Source: Hyphomicrobiales bacterium (GTDB lineage: Bacteria; Pseudomonadota; Alphaproteobacteria; Rhizobiales; Rhizobiaceae). From it: a stretch of DNA of 64,000 nucleotides. Positions 26,601-36,667 of this stretch are shown piece after piece; the stretch's first letter is position 1; every line of letters starts with the position of its first letter. The position numbers were made by a program, and so were the translations under genes. Below the pieces are notes generated by a model. It was not told where the DNA came from. It searched no databases and worked only from the letters and a program-made list of their open reading frames with translations. The stretch spans positions 1 to 64,000 of the forward strand of contig UBMI01000026.1 of the NCBI GenBank assembly GCA_900466475.1, in the 5' to 3' direction.

Positions 26601-26876
26601 ATGACACCGCTCTCCCGGGAACTCCTCATCATCAACAAGCGCGGTCTGCATGCGCGTGCTTCGGCAAAATTCGTCCAGACGGTCGATGCCTTCGATGCAA
26701 CGATCACCGTTTCGAAAGACGGCATGACGGTTGGCGGCACCTCCATCATGGGCCTCATGATGCTCGCGGCAAGTCCCGGCTCAAGCGTCCTCGTCTCGGC
26801 GACCGGCAATCAGGCTGTCGAAGCGCTTGAGGCCCTCGATCAGCTTATCCAAAACAAGTTCGGCGAAGAGATCTGA
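26601..26876 (+). CDS. ptsH: Phosphocarrier protein HPr
   Basis: HPr, 91 residues. His17 (NKRGLHARASAKF) accepts phosphate from EI, and the regulatory Ser lies in GGTSIMGLMML, the target of HprK. Last gene of the chvI-chvG-hprK-EIIA-HPr cluster. Passes phosphate to the EIIA encoded just upstream. Confidence 0.95.
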   Translation: MTPLSRELLIINKRGLHARASAKFVQTVDAFDATITVSKDGMTVGGTSIMGLMMLAASPGSSVLVSATGNQAVEALEALDQLIQNKFGEEI

Positions 26877-26887
26877 TCTTCAGCGCC

Positions 26888-26916
26888 ATATAAAGATATA
26901 AAGACTTCTTTATATC
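26888..26916. promoter_or_regulatory. Triple half-site palindromic operator upstream of ahcY (SahR-like candidate)
   Basis: ATATAAAG occurs twice in direct tandem (26888-26895, 26896-26903), followed by its inverse CTTTATAT. The core 26895-26916 is a perfect 10-bp inverted repeat with a 2-base centre (GATATAAAGA-CT-TCTTTATATC). It lies 128 bases before the ahcY start. Form and position fit an ArsR-family repressor such as SahR, which controls ahcY in proteobacteria; the specific factor is inference. Confidence 0.6.
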
Positions 26917-27043
26917 CCCGTTGCCTTCCCGGCTGAAGCCTGATAAACGGCGGGCATGACGTGCATTTCGCACGCGTTCGATCCGTTGCGGTCATCGTCG
27001 CGTCCTTGCGATGTTTTTGAGACGTTTCAGCCTGGAGAGCCCA

Positions 27044-28444
<1,401 letters not shown>

Positions 28445-28474
28445 TTTCATCTTCGATATCCACAAGATGTGGTG

Positions 28475-28508
28475 GCCTCGGCATTGACAAATGCCGAGGC
28501 TTATTTTT
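28475..28508 (+). terminator. Rho-independent terminator after ahcY
   Basis: An 11-bp perfect stem (GCCTCGGCATT / AATGCCGAGGC) with a 4-base loop followed by TTATTTTTT. Confidence 0.93.
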
Positions 28509-28646
28509 TGGGCGCGCTCTTTCCGACGATTCCCTAACGAAGTATTGTTTTAAGACTTGATTCGTGGCTTCGGAGCTCTTCGTTTTCCACGAAAATGGGA
28601 TGTCTTGTCGTGATGCGGCACATTAAAGGACGGAGACATACCGCCG

Positions 28647-31232
28647 ATGTCGGAAATGAAACACAGCCTGCACAGCCAGGCGGAAGGTCGCGCATATGCT
28701 GCTGACCGTCCGCTTCAGGCAGGCCAAAAATATGGGTTTGCCACGGTCAGTGTGACCGCAAGGCAAAAGTATTGGTCCTTGGCACGTATTGCAAAGCTGT
28801 GCGCTGCAAGCACTGCAGTCATCATACCGGCTTGGCCGGCTCTTGCGCAGGCGCGGCCGGGTATCGGCGCCTCGACACATCTTTTCACGTCTTCGCAGGT
28901 TGTCGGACTTTCTGTCGTCATTGGTGTCATTTCGGCTGCATTGCTTTCCACGCTGTGGCTGGTGCGACAACGCGGCAATCTCGAAAATGAAAGCCGGGAG
29001 ATTCGCTCGGCGCTTTCGGATGCACAGCAGCGTATCTCCCAATATCAGGCACTGATTGCCGACAAGAACCGGCGCATCGTGATCTGGGACGGTGTCGCGC
29101 GGCCGGAGCTCCTCGGTCAACTTCCACCGGAGACCGGCGCCCCACAGGATAATGAATTCCTTGCCTTCGGCCTCTGGCTGAAGGCGCGATCGGCTGCCGA
29201 GCTGGAGCGGGCGGTCGGCCGTCTTCGTGAACAGGCCGAGAGTTTCGACATTGTGATCGAGACCATCAGGGACGAGGTAATCGAAGCTCAAGGCCGGGTT
29301 TCCGGCGGCCGCGCCTTCGTGCGCTTCGTGGCGCTCAACAATCTGCGCGCCGAACTGGCAGAGCTGAAGATCGAGCGCGATCGGCTGATGACGTCGATCT
29401 CCGCCTTCCAGACCATGCTCGACGCCATCGATATGCCGGCCTGGCAGCGTGATACCGGCGGTCGCCTGACCTGGGTGAACCATGCCTATGGCGATGCCGT
29501 CGAGGCACAATCGCCCCAGCAGGCTGTCAATGAAGGCCGCGAAATCCTGACGACTGTCGCCCGTGAGCGTATCCGCGCCACGGCAACGCCGGAATCGCCT
29601 TTCCACGATACGATTTCGACAGTCGTTCGCGGCAATCGCACGTTCTTCGACGTAGTCGACGTAAAGGTCCCCAGCGGCTCCGCCGGCATTGCCGTCGATG
29701 TTTCCGATGTCGAAGCGGTTCGCGCCGAACTGGAACGGACGCTCAAAAGCCATGCGGAAACGCTCGATCATCTGGCGACACCGGTCGCCATTTTCGACGG
29801 CGACCGCCGGCTGCAATTCTACAACCAGGCCTTCGTCGCGCTCTGGGAGCTCGACATCGCGTTCCTCGAGAGCAAGCCTGACAATAGCGAGCTTCTGGAA
29901 CGCCTTCGCGCAGCCAAGAAACTGCCGGACCAGCTGAACTGGAAATCCTGGAAGGAAACGGCACTCTCCGTTTATCGTTCGCTCGATACGCAATCCGACC
30001 TCTGGCACCTGCCGAACGGGCAGACGCTGCGCGTCTTTGCGACCGCGCACCCACAGGGCGGCGCGACGTGGGTCTTCGAGAACCTGACCGAGCAGGTCGA
30101 TCTCGAAACGCGCTACAATACGCTGGTGAAGGTACAGGGCGAGACGATCGACCACCTTTCGGAAGGTGTCGCGGTCTTCGGGCCAGACGGCCGTATACGC
30201 CTCTCCAACCCGGCCTTCCGGGCGCTCTGGGGCATCACGGAGACTGAAGCCAAGCCCGGCACCCATATCCGCGGCATCGGCGAGGCTTGCGCCCCGTCCT
30301 ATGACCAGCCCGATGGCTGGAAGACCTTTGCGGAGCTGATTACCAGCTTCGACGACGAGCGTCGTTCCAGCCAGGGAACGCTCGAACTGCTCTCCGGCCT
30401 CGTGCTCGACTTTGCTGTCATCCCGCTGCCGAACGCACAGACCATGCTGACCTTCGTCAACATGACGGACAGCGTTCGCGCCGAGCGCGCGTTGACGGAA
30501 AAGAACGAGGCGCTGCGTAAGGCGGACGAGCTGAAGAACGACTTCGTGCAGCACGTCTCCTATGAGCTGCGCTCGCCGCTGACGAACATCATCGGCTTCA
30601 CTGATCTGCTCCGCACGCCGGGCGTCGGCCCGCTGAACGAGCGGCAGGCCGAATACATCGACCATATCGCCACCTCATCCTCGGTGCTGCTGACGCTCGT
30701 CAACGACATCCTCGATCTTGCGACCGTCGATGCCGGGATCATGCGGCTGAACTATGCGGAAATCGATCTCGCCGATCTTCTCGACGACGTCTCCATGCAG
30801 ATCGCCGACCGACTGCAGGAAAGCGGCGTCTCGCTGGAGATCACCGCTCCGGCCTATCTGGGCTCTATCGTTGCCGATCCGCAGCGGCTGAAGCAGATCC
30901 TGCTGAAACTTCTGGCCAATGCCGCCAATTTCTCGCCCGAGGGCGCATCGATCGCACTCGAATGCCGTCGCGAGGGCACGGATTTCGTCTTCTCCGTCCG
31001 GGATCGTGGCCCCGGCATTTCGCCTGATATGATCGCGACTGTCTTCGACCGCTTCGCAACCGGCGCGAAGAGCGGGAAGCGCGGTGGTGCCGGGCTTGGC
31101 CTTTCGATCGTCGACAGCTTCGTCAGCCTCCACAATGGCGAAGTCAGCATCGACAGCGAACCCGGCAAGGGAACGACGGTGACCTGCCGCATCCCTTCCA
31201 TCAACCTGCCCCATTCCGTCGCCGCCGAATGA
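28647..31232 (+). CDS. divL: DivL-type PAS sensor pseudo-kinase (Tyr in place of phospho-His)
   Basis: A membrane-anchored, multi-PAS histidine-kinase-like protein of 861 residues. A hydrophobic N-terminal stretch (about 50-68) and a transmembrane segment at about 86-106 are followed by a coiled-coil-like region and PAS-like modules (around 260-350, 380-470, 500-600). The phospho-acceptor box reads HVSYELRSPLTNIIGF: the usual SHELR histidine is Tyr639. The ATPase domain appears intact (LLANAANFSPEG, DRGPGIS, GGAGLGLSI). Tyr instead of His is the hallmark of Caulobacter DivL, which binds DivK-P and controls CckA and thus CtrA. ATG three codons downstream (28656) is an alternative start. Confidence 0.85.
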   Translation: MSEMKHSLHSQAEGRAYAADRPLQAGQKYGFATVSVTARQKYWSLARIAKLCAASTAVIIPAWPALAQARPGIGASTHLFTSSQVVGLSVVIGVISAALLSTLWLVRQRGNLENESREIRSALSDAQQRISQYQALIADKNRRIVIWDGVARPELLGQLPPETGAPQDNEFLAFGLWLKARSAAELERAVGRLREQAESFDIVIETIRDEVIEAQGRVSGGRAFVRFVALNNLRAELAELKIERDRLMTSISAFQTMLDAIDMPAWQRDTGGRLTWVNHAYGDAVEAQSPQQAVNEGREILTTVARERIRATATPESPFHDTISTVVRGNRTFFDVVDVKVPSGSAGIAVDVSDVEAVRAELERTLKSHAETLDHLATPVAIFDGDRRLQFYNQAFVALWELDIAFLESKPDNSELLERLRAAKKLPDQLNWKSWKETALSVYRSLDTQSDLWHLPNGQTLRVFATAHPQGGATWVFENLTEQVDLETRYNTLVKVQGETIDHLSEGVAVFGPDGRIRLSNPAFRALWGITETEAKPGTHIRGIGEACAPSYDQPDGWKTFAELITSFDDERRSSQGTLELLSGLVLDFAVIPLPNAQTMLTFVNMTDSVRAERALTEKNEALRKADELKNDFVQHVSYELRSPLTNIIGFTDLLRTPGVGPLNERQAEYIDHIATSSSVLLTLVNDILDLATVDAGIMRLNYAEIDLADLLDDVSMQIADRLQESGVSLEITAPAYLGSIVADPQRLKQILLKLLANAANFSPEGASIALECRREGTDFVFSVRDRGPGISPDMIATVFDRFATGAKSGKRGGAGLGLSIVDSFVSLHNGEVSIDSEPGKGTTVTCRIPSINLPHSVAAE

Positions 31233-32740
31233 CGCAAGGCGACATCATCTCGCTTTTTCTGGAAGACGATGCGGCAACCCTTCGCCTTGGCAATGATCTG
31301 GCGCTGGCGCTGAAAGCCGGCGATTGCCTGGCACTATCCGGCGATCTCGGCGCCGGAAAATCCTCTCTGGCGCGCGCGTTCTTGCGAAGCATTGCCGATG
31401 ATGACGGGCTGGAAGTACCGAGCCCGACTTTCACGCTGGTGCAATCTTACGATCTGCGTATTCCCGTTTCACATTTCGATCTCTATCGGCTTGGCGACGC
31501 CTCGGAACTGACAGAGCTCGGTTTCGACGAGGCGCTTGAGCACGGCATCTGCATCGTCGAATGGCCCGAAATGGCAGAAGGCGAGCTGCCGGCATCGCGC
31601 ATCTCGTTGCGGCTGGAACATGAAGGTGCCGGCCGTCGGGCGACAATCACGGCACCGGAGAAGGCTCTGGTCCGAATCCATCGGGTGCTGGCGATCCGCC
31701 GCTTCCTCATTGACGCCGGCTACGGCGATGCGGAACGGCGGTTCCTGACCGGCGATGCTTCACTTCGCGCCTATGAATATTTCCGCCTCAGCGACAGCTC
31801 GCGGAAAATCCTCATGGATTGGCGGCCCCCTCCGGAGGGCCCCCCGATCTATGAGGGCAAGCCCTATCCCAAGGTCGCGCATCTTGCGCAGGACGCCTAT
31901 CCTTTCGTGGCGATCGCCGAGACGTTGCGCGAGCGCGGTTTCGCAACGCCGGAAATCGAAAAGGTCGACTACGAGCAAGGCATTCTGCTGATCGAGGATT
32001 TGGGCAAGGACGGTGTCCTTGATGACGAAGGCCGGCCGATCGTCGAGCGCTACCGCGAAAGCGTCGCCTGCCTTGCCCATCTCCACTCGATGAAAATCCC
32101 GCAGGATATCCCGGTTTCGGCAACACACACGCACCACATTCCGGATTTCGACCGCGTCGCCATGAAGATGGAGGTGCGGCTTGTGCTCGACTGGCATATG
32201 GCCTGGAGGCGCGGCACCGGACCGACGGATACCGAGCGGGACGAGTATCTGGCAATCTGGGACAATCTGATCGACGAGCTGAAATCGGCCGAAAAAAACC
32301 TGCTGCTGCGCGACTTCCATTCGCCCAATATCATCTGGCGCGAGCATGAGAGCGGCATCCGCAAGATCGGCATCATCGACTTCCAGGATGCGATGATCGG
32401 GCCGACGGCCTACGACCTCGCCTCCATCGTTCAAGATGCCCGCGTCACGATCGAACCGGATCTCTGCCGACAGTTGATGGACGACTATCTTTCCTTGCGG
32501 CGCGCGCAGGGCGGTTTCGACGAAACCGGCTTCATGAAGGCATGGGCCATCATGTCGGCGCAGCGCAACTGCAAGCTCGCCGGTCTCTGGGTGCGGCTAT
32601 TGCAGCGCGATGGTAAGCCCGGCTATCTCCAGCATATGCCGCGCACGCTTTCCTATCTCAAGGCGGCGCTGGAACACGAGGCACTTGCCCCCTTGCGCGA
32701 ATGGTGCACAAGGGCTGGAATACTGCCAGTCGAATCATAA
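31229..32740 (+). CDS. TsaE - AmgK fusion: tRNA t6A ATPase plus sugar kinase
   Basis: Two proteins in one 503-residue chain. Residues about 1-150 are TsaE (Walker A SGDLGAGKSSLARAF at 37-51, then PSPTFTLVQSY and FDLYRLGD), the ATPase of the t6A37 tRNA modification complex. Residues about 160-503 are an aminoglycoside-phosphotransferase-fold kinase (GDASLRAYEYFRL, LLLRDFHSPNIIW with Asp362, IIDFQDAMIGPTAYDLA with Asp384). The second half resembles AmgK, the MurNAc/GlcNAc anomeric kinase, and the next gene is MurU-like, which supports that role. Overlaps the divL stop by 4 bases. No frameshift or internal stop at the junction; TsaE-phosphotransferase fusions occur in related rhizobia. Confidence 0.88.
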   Translation: MTQGDIISLFLEDDAATLRLGNDLALALKAGDCLALSGDLGAGKSSLARAFLRSIADDDGLEVPSPTFTLVQSYDLRIPVSHFDLYRLGDASELTELGFDEALEHGICIVEWPEMAEGELPASRISLRLEHEGAGRRATITAPEKALVRIHRVLAIRRFLIDAGYGDAERRFLTGDASLRAYEYFRLSDSSRKILMDWRPPPEGPPIYEGKPYPKVAHLAQDAYPFVAIAETLRERGFATPEIEKVDYEQGILLIEDLGKDGVLDDEGRPIVERYRESVACLAHLHSMKIPQDIPVSATHTHHIPDFDRVAMKMEVRLVLDWHMAWRRGTGPTDTERDEYLAIWDNLIDELKSAEKNLLLRDFHSPNIIWREHESGIRKIGIIDFQDAMIGPTAYDLASIVQDARVTIEPDLCRQLMDDYLSLRRAQGGFDETGFMKAWAIMSAQRNCKLAGLWVRLLQRDGKPGYLQHMPRTLSYLKAALEHEALAPLREWCTRAGILPVES

Positions 32741-32752
32741 ATCCGGACAAGC

Positions 32753-33484
32753 ATGACCGTCAGACAAGCCATGGTACTGGCCGCGGGCCTCGGAACCCGG
32801 ATGCGCCCGATTACCGACACGATTCCGAAGCCTCTGGTGAAGATCGGCGGAAAGCCGATGATCGACTATACGCTGGATTCGCTTGTCGAGGCCGGGGTCG
32901 AACAGGCTGCGATCAATGTCCATCATTTTGCCGATCAGATGGAAGCGCACCTCCAAAGCTATCGCGGGCTGGATGTTCTCGTTTCCGATGAACGCGATGC
33001 GCTGATGAACTCCGGTGGAGGCTTGGCAAAGGGCCTGAAACTGCTGGATCGAGAGCCGGTATTCGTCATGAACGCCGACCTTTTCTGGATCGGCGAACCT
33101 GCAGACCGACCAAGCAATCTACGACGTTTAGCCGGATTCTTCGATGCCGAACATATGGACATGGCGCTGCTCTGCGTGCGCATTGAAGACACGACCGGCC
33201 ATAACGGCAAGAACGATTTCAGCCTGGCTTCCGACGGCAGACTGACACGATATCGCGACGATCCCTCAAATCCGGTCGTCTATGCCGGCGCTATCGTCAT
33301 GAGCCCCGCGCTGCTTGACGATGCGCCCCAAGATGCTTTCAACCTGAATATCTATTTCGACAAGGCGATCGCGCGCGGCCGGCTTTTCGGCATGATGATG
33401 GAAGGCCATTGGCTGACGGTCGGCACGCCTGATGCAATTGACGATGCGGAGGAGACGATCCGGCGGTTCCGGACGTTTGCGTGA
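32753..33484 (+). CDS. murU: Nucleotidyltransferase, probable MurNAc-1-phosphate uridylyltransferase
   Basis: A 243-residue sugar-nucleotide pyrophosphorylase-fold protein. LAAGLGTRMRPITDTIPKPLVKIGGKPMI is the full nucleotide-binding signature; VMNADLFW supplies the metal-binding Asp. It is short, without the hexapeptide-repeat domain of GlmU. Pairing with the AmgK-like kinase 12 bases upstream matches the AmgK-MurU peptidoglycan-recycling route that yields UDP-MurNAc. Mannose- or glucose-1-phosphate specificity remains possible. Confidence 0.85.
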   Translation: MTVRQAMVLAAGLGTRMRPITDTIPKPLVKIGGKPMIDYTLDSLVEAGVEQAAINVHHFADQMEAHLQSYRGLDVLVSDERDALMNSGGGLAKGLKLLDREPVFVMNADLFWIGEPADRPSNLRRLAGFFDAEHMDMALLCVRIEDTTGHNGKNDFSLASDGRLTRYRDDPSNPVVYAGAIVMSPALLDDAPQDAFNLNIYFDKAIARGRLFGMMMEGHWLTVGTPDAIDDAEETIRRFRTFA

Positions 33485-33487
33485 GGC

Positions 33488-36400
33488 ATGACGGAAAGGC
33501 ACCGGCCACGCATTCTGACAATTCCTTCTGGTCTTCCCTTTCTGAAGACGCTGGCAAGTTCGCTCTGTGATGGACGCCTGACACCGCTCTTCCGGCATGA
33601 TCCGTCCGATCCGTTGTCGCTTGCCAAGGTGACTATATACCTGCCTACCCGGCGCGCCGTGCGCGTGCTGCGCTCGGAATTCGTCGATCTGCTTGGCGGC
33701 CGTTCGGCGATCCTGCCGGTCATCCGGCCGCTCGGCGAAACGGACGACGACAGCGGTTACTTCGACGAGGCGCTGCCGGCGACGATCGATCTTGCGCAGC
33801 CGCTCTCCAATACCGCGCGCTTGCTGGAACTGGCGCGACTGATCCTTGCCTGGCGCAACAAGCTGCCGGAAATCGTCCGGCATATCCATTCGGAATCGCC
33901 TCTTGTCGCGCCGGCAAGCCCGGCAGACGCCATCTGGCTTGCCCGCAATCTGGCAGAGCTGATCGATTCGATCGAGACCGAGGATCTGGCATGGTCGGAG
34001 CTCGGCAGGCTCGATACAGGCGACTATGCGGCCTGGTGGCAATTGACAGCGGAATTTCTGCAGATTGCCAGCGCCTTCTGGCCCGAACGCCTGATCGAGC
34101 TCGGCCGCTCTTCGCCGGCCCGTCACCGCAACGCTATCCTGCGCGCCGAGGCCGGCCGTCTCTCGACGATGAAACCCGCTGGTCCGATCATCATTGCCGG
34201 CTCGACAGGTTCACTTCCCGCCACGGCCGATCTCATCGGCGCCGTAGCACACCTTCCGGAAGGCGTGATCGTATTGCCCGGCCTCGACCTTTCCATGCCG
34301 GAGGAACACTGGCGTCTGGTCGCCCCTGATCTCCTGCCGGGTCAACGCGCCAATCCGGCAAGCCGTACACATCCGCAGTATGGTCTTTCGGTTCTTTTGA
34401 AGCGACTGAAGCTCACCCGCGAGGATGTCCAACCGATCGGGGAGGCGGATGCCGATCTGCGCTCTCGTGCGGAAGTACTCTCGCGCGCATTGACGCCATC
34501 GGACGCGACGAGCGGCTGGGGTGATTGGAAGAAGAACCTGCCGGAAGGAACCGTTGCGGCGGCATTCGCGGACGTATCGATGATCGAAGCCGCCAACGAA
34601 CGCGAGGAGGCGACGGCCATTGCTGTCGCTCTGCGGCTTGCGCTGGAACGACCGGGCAGAGACGGCGAAAGTCGGGCTGCGCTTATTACGCCTGATCGCA
34701 ATCTCGCGCGTCGGGTCATGGCGGATCTTTCCCGCTTCGGCATTCTCGCAGACGATTCAGCCGGCACGCCGCTGTCGGCAACACCGCAGGGCACATTGCT
34801 GCAGCTGCTCCTGGAAGCGACACTGCGACCAGGCGATCCGGTCGCCATCGTTTCGTTGCTCAAACATCCGCTTGCCCATTTCGGGCTGGAGCGCGGCGTT
34901 CTGGTTGCAGCCGCGGAAGCGCTGGAATTACTGGCGCTGCGCGGCGGCGTGGCGGAAGTGGGTATCGGATCGCTCGAAGCACTGCTTGACCACCAGCTTT
35001 CCGAACAGGCGCTCGACAGGCACGCGCCTATCTGGCGCAAATCGCTCCCATCCGGGGCGGCAGACATGGCCCGCACACTGGCACGGCAAGTGGAACGTGC
35101 CGTGGAGACGCTGGCGTCGGCACCTGGGCGGGACGGCGGCGGCCTGATGGCGGGCCTTACGCTATCGCAATGGGCGGAACGGACCGGTCGCGCGTTGGAG
35201 CGTGTCGCAGCCGATGAGCGCGGCAACCTGGCAAACCTCTGGTCGGGCGAGGCAGGCGATGCCCTGGCAAGCCTGCTTGGCGAAGTCATCGATACCAACG
35301 GCCAGATGGAAGCGGATGGGCCGCAATGGATCGATATCATGCAGGCACTTTCCGCCGGCCATGCCGTCAAGCCCGGCGCCCTCAGCCACCCTCGCCTCTT
35401 TATCTTCGGTACGCTGGAAGCGCGCCTGCAGAATGTCGATACGCTGATCCTCGGCAGCCTCAATGAAGGATCATGGCCGGGGCAGACCGCCAACAATCCC
35501 TTCGTCTCCCGCATGATGAAGACGGAGATCGGACTGGAGCCGCCGGAACGGCGGATCGGCCAACTGGCGCATGACTTCGAGATGGCGAACGGCACCCGCC
35601 ACCTCATCTATTCGCGCGCCCTGCGTCAGGGTTCGACGCCGACGGTCGCCGCCCGCTGGCTGCAGCGGCTTCTGGCGCTCGGCGGAGAGGATTTCGAAGA
35701 GAAATTGCGCGAACGCGGAGCGCGCTTCGTTCATTGGGCGAACCAGATCGACCTCGGCGACAATCAGGCGCCGGCGCAGCGGCCTTCTCCGAAGCCGCCG
35801 CGGGACCTGCAGCCCAAATCCTACTCCTTCAGCGAGGTTGGTCGGCTGCGCCGCGACCCCTATGCGATCTATGCACGGCGCGTCCTGCGGCTTGATCCTG
35901 TCGACGCTTTCAATCGCGATCCAGGCGCGGCGGAGCGTGGCACGCTCTATCACAAGATCATCGATCGCTTCGTTCGCGAAGGCCACATTGCAGGAACGCC
36001 GGATGCGGCAGCGGCGATGGAGATCATCCTGACCGAGCTCTTCGACATGGAAAGCCTGCCGCCGCACATCGATGCCGTCTGGCGGCCGCGCTTCCGGGAA
36101 GTGGCACGAGCCTTCCTCAGCTGGGAAGCCGGACGTCAACCCGAAGTGCAAAAAAGGCTGACGGAAGTGAGGGGTGGGGTCGAACTCGAGGGTATCGACA
36201 TCCGGCTTAGCGGCGTTGCTGACCGCATCGATATCAAGGGGCCCAATAGCGCCGATATCATCGACTACAAGACCGGTTACAATCCCTCCCCGACACAGGC
36301 CCGGGCGCTGCTGGACCCGCAGCTTGCGCTTGAGGCGGCCGCACTGCAGGCCGGCGCCTTTCGTGATGCCGGAAGCCTTGTCCCGAATGACCTTCTCTAT

Positions 36401-36667
36401 GTCCGCCTCCGGCCGGGCACGCGCTTTCTGGTCGACAAGGTCAACAATGAGGAAGCCAACAGCGACAAGGCAAAATCGGCAATGCAGCTCGCCGAAGAAT
36501 CGATCGACCAGCTGGTGAAATTCGTGAGCCTGCTGCAGTCGGGTGATAAAGGCTTCACATCGCGGCTGATTCCCGCCCAGCAATTCGATTTTGGCGGCGA
36601 CTACGACCATCTCGCCCGCGTTGCGGAATGGGCAACCGCCGATCCTGAAGGTGGTGGCGATGATTGA
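33488..36667 (+). CDS. addB: Double-strand break repair protein AddB
   Basis: AddB of alphaproteobacterial type, 1059 residues. The C-terminal RecB-like nuclease has GTLYHKIIDRF, ADRIDIKG and the catalytic DYKTG (Asp926-Lys928). The N terminus (TIPSGLPFLKTLASSL) lacks the Walker A of Bacillus AddB, and the whole chain contains a single cysteine (Cys27), so the four-Cys Fe-S staple of Firmicute AddB cannot form. With AddA it resects double-strand breaks for RecA, replacing RecBCD. Starts 4 bases after murU and overlaps addA. Confidence 0.93.
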   Translation: MTERHRPRILTIPSGLPFLKTLASSLCDGRLTPLFRHDPSDPLSLAKVTIYLPTRRAVRVLRSEFVDLLGGRSAILPVIRPLGETDDDSGYFDEALPATIDLAQPLSNTARLLELARLILAWRNKLPEIVRHIHSESPLVAPASPADAIWLARNLAELIDSIETEDLAWSELGRLDTGDYAAWWQLTAEFLQIASAFWPERLIELGRSSPARHRNAILRAEAGRLSTMKPAGPIIIAGSTGSLPATADLIGAVAHLPEGVIVLPGLDLSMPEEHWRLVAPDLLPGQRANPASRTHPQYGLSVLLKRLKLTREDVQPIGEADADLRSRAEVLSRALTPSDATSGWGDWKKNLPEGTVAAAFADVSMIEAANEREEATAIAVALRLALERPGRDGESRAALITPDRNLARRVMADLSRFGILADDSAGTPLSATPQGTLLQLLLEATLRPGDPVAIVSLLKHPLAHFGLERGVLVAAAEALELLALRGGVAEVGIGSLEALLDHQLSEQALDRHAPIWRKSLPSGAADMARTLARQVERAVETLASAPGRDGGGLMAGLTLSQWAERTGRALERVAADERGNLANLWSGEAGDALASLLGEVIDTNGQMEADGPQWIDIMQALSAGHAVKPGALSHPRLFIFGTLEARLQNVDTLILGSLNEGSWPGQTANNPFVSRMMKTEIGLEPPERRIGQLAHDFEMANGTRHLIYSRALRQGSTPTVAARWLQRLLALGGEDFEEKLRERGARFVHWANQIDLGDNQAPAQRPSPKPPRDLQPKSYSFSEVGRLRRDPYAIYARRVLRLDPVDAFNRDPGAAERGTLYHKIIDRFVREGHIAGTPDAAAAMEIILTELFDMESLPPHIDAVWRPRFREVARAFLSWEAGRQPEVQKRLTEVRGGVELEGIDIRLSGVADRIDIKGPNSADIIDYKTGYNPSPTQARALLDPQLALEAAALQAGAFRDAGSLVPNDLLYVRLRPGTRFLVDKVNNEEANSDKAKSAMQLAEESIDQLVKFVSLLQSGDKGFTSRLIPAQQFDFGGDYDHLARVAEWATADPEGGGDD

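Noticed and set aside
26917..27043. S-adenosylhomocysteine riboswitch before ahcY
   Set aside because: I could not fold the region into a known SAH or SAM aptamer, and the palindrome is better explained as a protein operator.
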